This document shows positions 55,275-63,347 of a stretch of 64,000 bases of DNA, one piece after another; positions within the stretch are counted from its first letter, which is position 1; each line of letters begins with the position of its first letter. Location of the stretch: assembly GCF_027941915.1 (NCBI RefSeq), contig NZ_CP116009.1, positions 1,860,001 to 1,924,000 on the forward strand, given 5' to 3'. The position numbers and the translations under genes are program-made. Under the pieces are notes generated by a model. That model was given only the letters and a program-made list of their open reading frames with translations, did not search any database and had not been told where the DNA came from. The stretch comes from Ramlibacter tataouinensis. GTDB taxonomy: Bacteria; Pseudomonadota; Gammaproteobacteria; Burkholderiales; Burkholderiaceae_C.

Positions 55275-56525
55275 TTGTTCCGCCTTGCCCCGCTGCGCCG
55301 CGCAGCCGCCGTTGCCGCGGCCTTCTCCATTGCTTTCCTGCTGGCCGCCTGCGGCGGCGGAGGCGGCAGCGGCCCTGACCTGGCTGCCGGCGCGCTGTCG
55401 TCGCGCGGGCTGTTTCCCGAATCGTCCTCGCTGGCCGGCATGTGCTCGCTGGCCGACCAGCAGCGCTGGCTGCGCGCCTACATGGACGAGAAGTACCTGT
55501 GGAACGACGAGGTGCCCGAGGTGCGGCCCGCCGACTACGGCACGATGCCGGCCTACTTCGACGCCCTGCTGGTGCGCACGTCCGACGCCGACGGGCTGGC
55601 GCGCGACCGCTTCAGCACCAGCATGAGCAGCCGCGCGGCCGACGTGATGCAGGGCGTCGCCAGCGCCAGCGCGGCGGTGGCCGACTACGGCTCGAGCCGG
55701 CCGGTGCCGCTGGTGCGGACGATCCTGAGCACCGGCAGCCGCAAGGTCGGCTACATCCTCTTCAACGAGCACTCGAAGGGCGCGCAGGACGCGCTGATCG
55801 GCGCCTTCGGCAGCCTGCGCGACGCCGGCGTGCAGGACCTGGTGCTGGACCTGCGCTACAACGGCGGCGGCTTCCTGTACATCGCCCAGGCCGCAGCCGC
55901 CATGGTGGCCGGGCCGTCGATCGAGGGCCAGGTGTTCGAGAGCGTGCGCTACAACAGCCATCGCTCGGCCGAGAACGCCGCCGGCACCTTCATCTTCAGC
56001 ACCCGGGTGCTGACCGGCGAGACCACCTATGGCCGCGGCCACCCGCTGCCGCAGTTGAAGCTGCCGCGCCTGTACGTGCTGACCTCGCAGCTGACCTGCT
56101 CGGCCAGCGAGTCCATCGTCAACAGCCTGCGCGGCATCGGGGTGCAGGTGGTCCTGATCGGCGACCGCACCTGCGGCAAGCCCTATGGCTTTCACCGCAA
56201 GGACAACTGCGGCCAGGCCTACTTCCCGATCGAGTTCCAGGTCTACAACGCGCAGGGCTACGGCGACTACACGGCCGGCTTCCCGGTGCAGTGCCGGGTG
56301 CAGGAGAACCCGCGCACCGCGCTGGGCGCGGTCGACGAGCCGCTGCTGGCGGCGGCGCTGACCCACATCGACACCGGCCGCTGCCCGGTTGCAGGCCGGC
56401 AGCTGCTCGCCAGCCCGATGCTGCAACAATCGCCGGACCCGTCGCCCCTGGACCGGCCCGAGGCGCCCCCTGCCGACTCGCCGATGTACCAGCCGGGCTG
56501 GAACGGGCGCGTGCTGCAGCCTTGA
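55275..56525 (+). CDS. S41 family peptidase lipoprotein
   Basis: A 416-residue lipoprotein (lipobox LAAC, followed by a Gly-rich linker). LDLRYNGGGF, the catalytic Ser in LTCSASESIVNSL and Lys in GDRTCGKPYGF form the Ser-Lys site of C-terminal processing peptidases. No PDZ domain is visible, so substrate capture must differ from CtpA. Six or more Cys suggest disulfides. The start is TTG at 55275 with GGAG upstream. The Pro-rich tail looks disordered. Confidence 0.85.
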   Translation: MFRLAPLRRAAAVAAAFSIAFLLAACGGGGGSGPDLAAGALSSRGLFPESSSLAGMCSLADQQRWLRAYMDEKYLWNDEVPEVRPADYGTMPAYFDALLVRTSDADGLARDRFSTSMSSRAADVMQGVASASAAVADYGSSRPVPLVRTILSTGSRKVGYILFNEHSKGAQDALIGAFGSLRDAGVQDLVLDLRYNGGGFLYIAQAAAAMVAGPSIEGQVFESVRYNSHRSAENAAGTFIFSTRVLTGETTYGRGHPLPQLKLPRLYVLTSQLTCSASESIVNSLRGIGVQVVLIGDRTCGKPYGFHRKDNCGQAYFPIEFQVYNAQGYGDYTAGFPVQCRVQENPRTALGAVDEPLLAAALTHIDTGRCPVAGRQLLASPMLQQSPDPSPLDRPEAPPADSPMYQPGWNGRVLQP

Positions 56526-57322
56526 CCCACTCGATACCTCCCCTCGCCCACTGGCCCCAGGACGCCCGCCGCGGCGTCCTCGGCGTCTTCACCGACATCG
56601 ACGACACCCTCACCACCGAGGGTGCGATCACCCCCGATGCGCTGGATGCGCTCGGCGCGCTGCGCGCCGCCGGCCTGCACGTGATCCCCATCACCGGCCG
56701 GCCGGTGGGCTGGAGCGAACCGTTCGCGCTGGCCTGGCCGGTCGATGCCATCGTGGCGGAGAACGGCGCCGTGGCGCTGGTGCGCGACGCCGGCGGACGC
56801 CTGCGCAAGCTGTACCAGCAACCGGCCGACGAGCGCGCGCGCAACTACGCCCGCATGCAGCAGGTGCTGGCGCGCATCGAGCGCGAAGTGCCGGGCGCTC
56901 GCCGCGCCGAAGACAGCCCCGGCCGCGAAACCGACATCGCGATCGACCACAGCGAATTCACGCAGCTGCCGCCCGAGCGCATCGACCAGGTGGTGGCGCT
57001 GATGCGGGCCGAAGGCATGACCGCCACGGTCAGCTCCATCCACGTCAACGGCTGGTACGGCGACCACTCCAAGCTGGAAGGCGCGCGCTGGATCGTGCGC
57101 GAGCTGCTCGGCACCGAGCTGGACGTGCAGCTCGATCGCTGGGTGTACGTCGGCGACTCCACCAACGACGTGCTGATGTTCGAGCACTTCCCGCACAGCG
57201 CAGGCGTCGCCAACATCCGCCGCTTCCTCGACCAGCTCACGCACCGGCCGGCCTACGTGACCGAAGGCGAGCGCGGGGCCGGCTTCGCCGAAGTGGCGCG
57301 GGCGCTGCTGGCAGCGCGGTAG
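56522..57322 (+). CDS. HAD-IIB hydrolase (sugar-phosphatase-like)
   Basis: A 266-residue HAD phosphatase with motif I TDIDDTLTTEG, motif II ITGRPVGW, a C2 cap in the middle, and motifs III/IV VYVGDSTNDVLMFEHF. It resembles mannosyl-3-phosphoglycerate and trehalose/sucrose-phosphate phosphatases; substrate unknown. The start is TTG at 56522, overlapping the S41 stop (TTGA), the only start that keeps motif I with a leader. Confidence 0.85.
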   Translation: MTHSIPPLAHWPQDARRGVLGVFTDIDDTLTTEGAITPDALDALGALRAAGLHVIPITGRPVGWSEPFALAWPVDAIVAENGAVALVRDAGGRLRKLYQQPADERARNYARMQQVLARIEREVPGARRAEDSPGRETDIAIDHSEFTQLPPERIDQVVALMRAEGMTATVSSIHVNGWYGDHSKLEGARWIVRELLGTELDVQLDRWVYVGDSTNDVLMFEHFPHSAGVANIRRFLDQLTHRPAYVTEGERGAGFAEVARALLAAR

Positions 57323-57394
57323 GCGCCCGCCAGGCCCGGCGTACACGCCCGGGCGGGGGCCGGGATAATGCCCCTGATCCCATGAGCTGCCGGC

Positions 57395-58312
57395 ATGTCA
57401 CTCCCACTTGTCCGCCTGCCCCCGCTTGACCTCGTCCGGGGCTTCGTCGCGGTCGGGCGCCGCATGAGCATCACGGCGGCGGCCGACGACCTGTGCGTGA
57501 CGCAATCGGCCATCAGCAAGCAGGTCCGGGCGCTGGAAGATGCGCTGGGCGTCAAGCTGCTGCACCGCGGCTACCGCCAGGTCTCCTTCACCGAGGCGGG
57601 CGAACGCTTGTTCCGCAGCGCCGATGCGGCGCTGCAGCAGATGCAGGATGCGGTGGCCAGCCTGGCCGCGGACGGCCGGCGGCCGGTGACGATCACGGCC
57701 AGCATCGGCGTCTCGGCGCTCTGGCTGCTGCCCCGGCTGGGGGAATTCCAGCGCCGCCATCCGGCCGTCGACGTGCGCGTGGCGGCCAACAACCAGGTGC
57801 TGAACCTGGCGGCAGAGCAGATCGACCTGGCGATCCGCTACTGCGCCGAGAGCCAGGCACCGCCGGGCGCGGTCAAGCTGTTCGGCGAAACCATCGCCCC
57901 GGTGGCCAGCCCGGTGCTGCGGCTGCGCTCGCTGGCCAGCCCGCGCACGCTCGCTCGGCAGGTGCTGCTGGAGTACGAGGACCGGCGGCCCTGGCTGCAA
58001 TGGGACGACTGGCTGGCAGCGCGCCGATGGAGCCGGACGCAGGCGCGCGGCATCCTCCGCTTCAACCAGTACGACCAGGTGATCCACGCCGCCGTGAACG
58101 GCCAGGGCATCGCGCTGGGCCGCCTGGAGCTGCTGGCGCCGATGCTGCAGGACCAGCGGCTGCGGGTGCTGGATGCGACGCACCCGCGCGCCCCGAGCGC
58201 CTTCTCCTACTGGCTGGTGCAGGCCAGCCCCGCCCCGCGCCGGGAGGTGGCGGACGTCGCCGGCTGGATCCTCGAGGAAGCGCGGCAGCTGCCCGATCCG
58301 GCCATCAGGTGA
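57395..58312 (+). CDS. LysR-family transcriptional regulator (GcvA-like)
   Basis: A 305-residue LysR protein: winged helix (SITAAADDLCVTQSAISKQVRAL) and substrate domain (ITASIGVSALWLLPRLGEFQ, AEQIDLAIRYC). It is a paralogue of the LysR protein near 4 kb in architecture. It lies upstream of a DUF2917 gene in tandem rather than divergently. A perfect inverted repeat begins at its stop codon. Confidence 0.9.
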   Translation: MSLPLVRLPPLDLVRGFVAVGRRMSITAAADDLCVTQSAISKQVRALEDALGVKLLHRGYRQVSFTEAGERLFRSADAALQQMQDAVASLAADGRRPVTITASIGVSALWLLPRLGEFQRRHPAVDVRVAANNQVLNLAAEQIDLAIRYCAESQAPPGAVKLFGETIAPVASPVLRLRSLASPRTLARQVLLEYEDRRPWLQWDDWLAARRWSRTQARGILRFNQYDQVIHAAVNGQGIALGRLELLAPMLQDQRLRVLDATHPRAPSAFSYWLVQASPAPRREVADVAGWILEEARQLPDPAIR

Positions 58313-58330
58313 CATGCCTGCCAGGCATGT
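58312..58330. promoter_or_regulatory. perfect inverted repeat between LysR and DUF2917 genes
   Basis: ACATGCCT-GCC-AGGCATGT, 8-bp perfect arms, begins on the last base of the LysR stop and is 88 bases before the DUF2917 start. It may be an operator for the regulator or a short hairpin ending its transcript; there is no T-run. Confidence 0.5.
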
Positions 58331-58417
58331 GAGTCCGGCGCGCATTTCGCGTGACGGCCGGTGCCGGCGTTCGAACAATGAGTCTTCAGGCGCAGGTCGC
58401 GCCGAAGCGAGAAGACC

Positions 58418-58795
58418 ATGACGACGCTGACCGAGTTTTCCACCTGCCGTCCCGCCCGCCCTCGGCACTCGCGGCGCGCGGCGCTGCTGCCGCAACCCTC
58501 CTGCTACCAGCTTCAACTGCAGGAGATCGGCCCGCAGGCCACCCCGCGGCGGCGGCGCCGGGCCGGCGATCTGCCCGAAACGATCGAGCTGAGCCGCAGC
58601 GGACCGCGCGCCGCCTCGTTGCGAGCGCTGTCCCCGTTGCGGCTCACCTGCACGGCTGGCGTGATCTGGCTCACCTGCGAGGGCGATCCGCACGACTACG
58701 TGCTCCAGCCGGGCGACGACCATACGGCGCAGCCGGGCGACCGCCTTGCGCTGCTCGGCATGCCGATGGGCGCGGTCGTGGTGAACTGTGCCTGA
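58418..58795 (+). CDS. DUF2917 family protein
   Basis: A 125-residue protein with the DUF2917 core LRLTCTAGVIWLTCEGDPHDYVLQPGD (in part) and an Arg-rich N-terminal region. Related in fold to the gene at 3335-3805 and likewise next to a LysR gene. It has three or more Cys not seen in the other copy. Function unknown. Confidence 0.75.
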   Translation: MTTLTEFSTCRPARPRHSRRAALLPQPSCYQLQLQEIGPQATPRRRRRAGDLPETIELSRSGPRAASLRALSPLRLTCTAGVIWLTCEGDPHDYVLQPGDDHTAQPGDRLALLGMPMGAVVVNCA

Positions 58796-58850
58796 AGCCG
58801 TCGGTGCGATGTCGGCCCGCGGCACCACGGGCCAGGCCATGGCCGGCCCT

Positions 58851-59246
58851 TCAGCCGGCCGGCGCACGGGCGTAACTGACGGTCAGGATCTCCCAGATGT
58901 GACCGCGCGGTTCGTCCCAGTACACCAGCCGCCCACCGCCGTGGCTGCCGACCCGCCGGTCCGCCGGGCCGTCGGGTCGACTGCGCCAGGCGATGCCGGC
59001 GGCCTGCAGCCGACCCAGGATCTGATCGAAACGCTCGGGCGGCACCTGGAACGCGAAGTGGCCGACCGGGAACGGCTCCTGCATCTCGTCGAAATCGAGC
59101 GTCAGCGTGTCGCTGACGTAGACCGCGGAGAACGGCCCCGGCCCGCCGTTCGCCGACCAGGGGACACCCAGCAGCTCGGCGATCTTCCGGGCCGAAGCAA
59201 TGCGGTCTTGCGAGTGGACGACGACGTGGTCGAGGTGGATGGTCAT
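58851..59246 (-). CDS. VOC family (glyoxalase-like) protein
   Basis: A 131-residue protein with two beta-alpha-beta-beta-beta modules: IHLDHVVVHSQDRIASARKI and GHFAFQVPPERFDQIL, then VYWDEPRGHIWEILT. Candidate metal ligands are His6, a His in VGHFAF and Glu in WEIL. Substrate unknown; members include glyoxalases, dioxygenases and antibiotic-binding proteins. Confidence 0.82.
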   Translation of the reverse strand: MTIHLDHVVVHSQDRIASARKIAELLGVPWSANGGPGPFSAVYVSDTLTLDFDEMQEPFPVGHFAFQVPPERFDQILGRLQAAGIAWRSRPDGPADRRVGSHGGGRLVYWDEPRGHIWEILTVSYARAPAG

Positions 59247-59364
59247 GGTCGGGCCTCCTGCGTGCGCAGGAACAGCCTACGACAGTCCCGCACGTCCTGC
59301 AGACAGGCCGGCGGATCGGCATCACCCAGCACTCGTGTGGAGGAATCCACGCACCTGGAGGCTG

Positions 59365-60044
59365 TCACTCGATCGACATATCCGCCAGATGGAAGCCCTT
59401 CTTCCTGCTCCAGCTGATCGTGTTGCCATCATTGCCCTCTCCGGTGTTCCGGCAGGGCAGGAAGACGCACCAGTCGATGCGGCGTTGGCGCTTGACCAGC
59501 ACGCTGAAATTGCCCGCCTTCGGGTCGGGGCTCGATCCGCGGAAGCTGGCCAGCTCGGCCCACTCTCCGTTCGGCCGGCGTGCAGCCACCAGGACAAAGC
59601 TGCCGATCTTCCCCGAAGCGTCCTCGTACACACCCACCGCGACCTTGTCCGGGCTTCCGTCCCGATCGACATCGGCATCGAAGGCGAAGCTCCGGCAGCG
59701 CCGCTGGACAACAGGCGGTCGACCGACGCGCTGGCCCCCTCGAAGGCTGCAAAGTGTTCCTTCCTGAGGAGAGCGGCCCGTACCCAGGAGGGATCGAGTT
59801 GGCTGGCGTCGATACCCAGCACCCGGTCGGAACGGGGCCAGATCTGCAATCGCGCGAACCAGTCCGCGCCTTGCGGCTGGCCCTTGTCGCACACCAGCAC
59901 CTCCGGGGTGGTGACAAGCCCACCGGCAGGACATGACGGGGCTGCCGCCCAGGACGTGGGCGCAAGGGCCCACAGGAGCAGCCCCACGCACGCGAGTTTC
60001 CGCGCGGCATGCGGCCTCTGAAGCTCGTCTGCAGATGCCTTCAT
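59365..60044 (-). pseudogene. secreted protein broken by a frameshift
   Basis: The N-terminal part (start 60044) has a signal peptide (LLLWALAPTSWAAAP) and about 115 residues ending near VDRLLSSGAA. Coding then continues in another frame as CRSFAFDADVDRDGSPDKVAVGVYED and on to a stop at 59365, with a VCIP-like FG-GAP/calcium-loop look (DADVDRDGSPD). The switch lies around 59694-59710. Either frame alone turns into Arg/Ser noise past this point. One lost base (or a sequencing error) explains it. Function unknown. Confidence 0.7.
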
Positions 60045-60060
60045 GGGACAGCCGACGCGC

Positions 60061-60312
60061 CTACTGCGGTCGCGAGGGCTGCCGAGGGGCGGCCGCCTGC
60101 TTGTCCTTACGCCACCGGTAGATACCGAAGAGGCACCAGGCGGTCACGAAGAACGGCACCGACAACCCGAGCGCGTGCACGACGTCGTAACCCGGGTCCG
60201 GGCGGAACGCCGCGTTGAGCAGCGGGAGCGCGGCGCCCGTCGTCAAACCGAGTCCGAGGGCATGCTGCACGACGACGTAGCGCAGCCAGGTGATCGACTT
60301 CTTGTTCTTCAT
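60061..60312 (-). CDS. small two-helix membrane protein, hypothetical
   Basis: An 83-residue protein with two predicted helices (about residues 15-33 and 46-66), a Lys-rich start and basic tail. I do not recognise it; 2TM-domain proteins of this shape are common. It ends 16 bases before the broken secreted gene and starts 62 bases from the broken hemerythrin gene on the same strand. Confidence 0.65.
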   Translation of the reverse strand: MKNKKSITWLRYVVVQHALGLGLTTGAALPLLNAAFRPDPGYDVVHALGLSVPFFVTAWCLFGIYRWRKDKQAAAPRQPSRPQ

Positions 60313-60374
60313 CTTGGCTCTTGGGTTAGCAAGTCATTGGCCTTGCTGGCGCACGAGGAGGTCAGTCGCTTGCG

Positions 60375-61026
60375 TCACCTGATGTGAAACTCGTCCCATT
60401 CGAGATCGGTCCACCACTCGGCTTCGAGTCCGTTGCACGTCTCGCCGTGGGCTCGGCACATGAAACAACCATCGCCGCGCGTGAGCGCACTGTCCTCGAC
60501 CGACGGGTAACGGACCAGCAGGGCCGCGGCGCCCTCACGTGCGGCCGCCTCCGTCTCGTTCATCGGCCGATCCGGCAACTCGTGAAGGCCGCACCGGCGA
60601 AGCCGCTCCGCACCCTCCGGGAACAGGACGGAGTTCTCCGCGTCGATATGACGCCAGAGCGCGTGCGAGTAGCGGATCGCCAGGGACCGGAGCCGGACCC
60701 GATCGTCGCCGGACGGCGGGCCCTGTTCGAGGAACGGCGCCATCATCGCGCAACCACGCCTCCATCTCGGCGTGCTCCTGAAGGACGGCGTGCACGGGTC
60801 CGCCGTCGCCCGGCAGTTCCGCATCCTTCATGAGCGCAGCGAGGAACACCCGCTCCTCGCGCTCATGGTGGAAATGGCCGGCGAACTCGGTGAAGAAGGC
60901 GGCGAACCGCCTGCCGTCGTCCAGAGCCGCCGTTCCGGCGGCGAGCCCATCGACGTACGTGCGAAAAGATCCGAGCACCCGATCGATCAGCACGTGTTCG
61001 TCCTGGAACGTGTCGATCATCTTCAT
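60375..61026 (-). pseudogene. hemerythrin-domain protein broken by a frameshift
   Basis: Start ATG 61026. The first frame gives DEH, HFHHEREERV and HAVLQEHAEMEAWLR, the first metal ligands of a hemerythrin four-helix bundle. Near 60740 coding moves to another frame: MMAPFLEQGPPSGDD, then HALWRHIDAENSVLFP, the last HxxxxD-type ligands, and a Cys-containing tail to the stop at 60375. Both halves are needed for a di-iron site. Such proteins bind oxygen or NO or act in iron repair. A single-base change or sequencing error would restore it. Confidence 0.75.
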
Positions 61027-61219
61027 CGTCGATTCGCCCTGGTCGTGCCGCCTTGCGCTTAAACCGAGACAGAGTCGCTCGACTGACTCGAAACTCTTCT
61101 CATCGACCACTCTCTTCGTCAAGGAGTCAACGGAAGCGGGCAAGCTCCACGTCCGAGTCGAATGACCTGTTAGGGCTGCAACCCTGCAGTTGCCGGCAGC
61201 TTTTCCTCGACCATCGCGG
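61027..61219. other. 193-bp intergenic region in the lower-GC patch
   Basis: No gene or clear terminator is seen. GGGCTGCAACCCTGCAG contains short inverted repeats near 61172. Composition is lower in G+C than the flanking chromosome. Confidence 0.4.
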
Positions 61220-62062
61220 TCATGCCATCTCGTCCAATTCTCGAAGGGTTGTGCCGTCTTTCCTTCGCCAAGCTGTCAGGCCATTGGCGTTCCCGCCCTT
61301 GATGGTCGCCGCTGCAGAAGACGGGCTAGAGAACTCGGCATCCTTCACAAACCTCAGCAGGCCGTTCTCGATGACGAGAGTCCCCTCGTCAAGCAACTGC
61401 TGTCGAAGGTTCTTGACCCACTGATGCGCCGATGGTCGCTCTTCGGCTACCGCTGTGGAGCCCTTATAGACCACAAATCCGTTCGGGCTGCGCTTGCCTT
61501 GAGCCTCCGCATTCTTAACGGTGCAGAACAGGAGGTCTGGAGCCGACATTGATGTCGCCTGCTGCACGACTGGCGTCAGGATGTCGGACCCGAGTACCGG
61601 CAAGAGCTGCCGGATTCTCCCCAGGAACACCTCCATATCCTCTCGATCAGACTCCGGCAGCTTGGAGCCCCCGGCTTGGTTCTGATCGAGAGCGTAGCGC
61701 CCGACCGATGTCGCCTCCGATAGAAGCCGGCTCTCTAGATGGCGCACGTGAGCCTTTGTTAGGTTCTCGTCCTTGCTCACGAACGCGATAGCCCCAATCC
61801 AGAACTCTTTGGATTTGTGCTGCTTCAGGCGCTCACGAAGAACTTCCGCCTCGCCGATATACGCTCGCGGCGCATTAGTTTCTGGATCAGTTCCAAGCAG
61901 GATGTAGATGCCAGGCTTATCGAGTTCCTCCCGCGACAGGAGCTCGTCAAGTTCGGTACGAGGAGCAGCAATGGCCTTGCCACTCCAGTTCGAGATTTCC
62001 GCGGTCCGCAGACTTTTTGCGTCCCCATGCGGAAGAAACAGCTTAATAGTTGCAGAAGTCAT
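61220..62062 (-). CDS. GIY-YIG nuclease-like protein with DUF4357 domain
   Basis: A 280-residue protein. N-terminal GIY-YIG domain: GIY (51-53), YIG (68-70), Arg in LRERLKQH and candidate catalytic Glu110 in HVRHLESRLL. C-terminal DUF4357 domain: GFVVYKGSTAV, LVIENGLLRFVKDAEFSSPSSAA and NGLTAWRRKDGTTLRELD. The pair is common in mobile or accessory DNA; a role in restriction, repair or defence is suspected but not shown. Codon use has clearly lower third-position G/C than the rest of the window, so recent acquisition is likely. Confidence 0.85.
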   Translation of the reverse strand: MTSATIKLFLPHGDAKSLRTAEISNWSGKAIAAPRTELDELLSREELDKPGIYILLGTDPETNAPRAYIGEAEVLRERLKQHKSKEFWIGAIAFVSKDENLTKAHVRHLESRLLSEATSVGRYALDQNQAGGSKLPESDREDMEVFLGRIRQLLPVLGSDILTPVVQQATSMSAPDLLFCTVKNAEAQGKRSPNGFVVYKGSTAVAEERPSAHQWVKNLRQQLLDEGTLVIENGLLRFVKDAEFSSPSSAAATIKGGNANGLTAWRRKDGTTLRELDEMA

Positions 62063-62144
62063 GTTCGATGTGTGCGGTTGCTCTTGCAGCCTAACGCCTG
62101 CGGCGGTCTTCGTGTGCCGCCAGCCACATCAAAGGCTCGAACCC

Positions 62145-62220
62145 GCACGCCGGTCCCCCGCGGCGTGCAATAGCTAGGAAGCGCTGGCGCGTTGCGCTGG
62201 ATCCCCCGCCTTCGCGGGGG
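62145..62220. repeat. palindromic repeats beside the accessory patch
   Basis: GCACGCCG (62145-62152) pairs with CGGCGTGC (62161-62168), and CCCCCGC-CTTC-GCGGGGG (62203-62220) is a perfect 7-bp-stem hairpin followed by GTGACGAGCA. The second matches the GGATCCCCGCCTTCGCGGGG-type repeat common in beta- and gammaproteobacteria. It may end the transcript of the binding-protein gene. Confidence 0.6.
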
Positions 62221-62267
62221 GTGACGAGCATTGGCGGGGCAACCACCACGATGCGCGCGAGCGCAGC

Positions 62268-63239
62268 TCAATTCGCCTTCACCAGCCCCAGCTTCTCCAC
62301 CAGCGCCTTCTCCGTCGCGAAGGTGTCCTGCGCGAACTTGGTGTAGCCGGCCGGGCTCATGTACATGGGCACCATGTCGTAGCGGGCCAGCGCCTGCACG
62401 TAGCTGGGTTCTTCCATCGCCTTCTTGAAGGCGTCGTGCAACTTGGCCACCACTTCCGGCGGCGTGCCGCGCGGCGCGCCGATGCCGAAGGGCGAGTTCT
62501 GGACGATGTCCAGGCCCAGCTCCTTGAGCGTCGGCGCATCGGGGAATTTCTCCAGCCGCTTCTCGCCCCAGGTGTTGAGCACGCGCAGCTTGCCGGCCTG
62601 CACCAGCGGCGCGAAGCCGGTGGAATCGGCGGCGGCCATGATGTGGCCGCCGGTGATGGCCTGGGCCAGGTCGGCGCTGCCCTTGTAGGGGATGTGGTTC
62701 AGCTGCACGCCCAGCTTCTGCGCGATCAGCTCGGTCGTCAGGTGCGGGCTGGTCAGCGTGCCGGTCGATCCGTAGCTCAACTTGCCCGGGTTCGCCTTGG
62801 CGTAGGCCACGAAGTCGGCCCAGTTCTTGATGGGGCTGTCGGCCGGCACCACGATGCCGAACGCATAGCCGGTGACGTTGAGGACGTAGGCGATGTCCTT
62901 GACCGGGTCCCAGTTGATCTTGGTGGTGTACGGCAGCCGGAACACGCCCAGCGGGATCTGCGCCAGCGTGTAGCCGTCGGCCGGCGAGGTCTGCAGCTGC
63001 TGGGCCGGCAGCGTGCCGCCGGCGCCCGGCTTGTTCTCCACCACCACCGGCTGGCCCAGCACCTTGCCGGCGTTGTCGGCCAGCTGGCGCATGGTGATGT
63101 CGGTGGGGCCGCCGGCCGGGAAGGCGATCACCAGTCGAATCGGTTTGTTCGGGAAGGCGCCCGCGCCCTGGGCGAAGGCGGGCACGGCGGGCAGGGCCGC
63201 GGCAGCGGCGGCAAGCTGGATCAGGTGGCGGCGGCGCAT
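62268..63239 (-). CDS. Bug-family (TctC-like) solute-binding protein
   Basis: A 323-residue periplasmic binding protein. Signal peptide (RRRHLIQLAAAAAALPAVPAFA, in part) then FPNKPIRLVIAFPAGGPTDI, VVENKPGAGG and HIPYKGSADLAQAITGGHI: the diagnostic Bug motifs. These bind carboxylates or amides for tripartite tricarboxylate transporters or sensing; Burkholderiales carry many orphans. No TctA/TctB genes are adjacent, so it is an orphan here. Confidence 0.93.
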   Translation of the reverse strand: MRRRHLIQLAAAAAALPAVPAFAQGAGAFPNKPIRLVIAFPAGGPTDITMRQLADNAGKVLGQPVVVENKPGAGGTLPAQQLQTSPADGYTLAQIPLGVFRLPYTTKINWDPVKDIAYVLNVTGYAFGIVVPADSPIKNWADFVAYAKANPGKLSYGSTGTLTSPHLTTELIAQKLGVQLNHIPYKGSADLAQAITGGHIMAAADSTGFAPLVQAGKLRVLNTWGEKRLEKFPDAPTLKELGLDIVQNSPFGIGAPRGTPPEVVAKLHDAFKKAMEEPSYVQALARYDMVPMYMSPAGYTKFAQDTFATEKALVEKLGLVKAN

Positions 63240-63347
63240 CGGAATCAGGCTCCTGTGGTGAATGGCGGTGCCGGCATTGGAGGGGCACCGCGGCCGCGCC
63301 TCAACCGGGGAAACACCCGCCGGGTGTCGCGCAGGTGAAAGGGGGTC

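Noticed and set aside
59365-62062. A compact defence island
   Set aside because: Only the GIY-YIG/DUF4357 gene could belong to such a system; the neighbours are broken genes of other types and no recognised defence partner is present.
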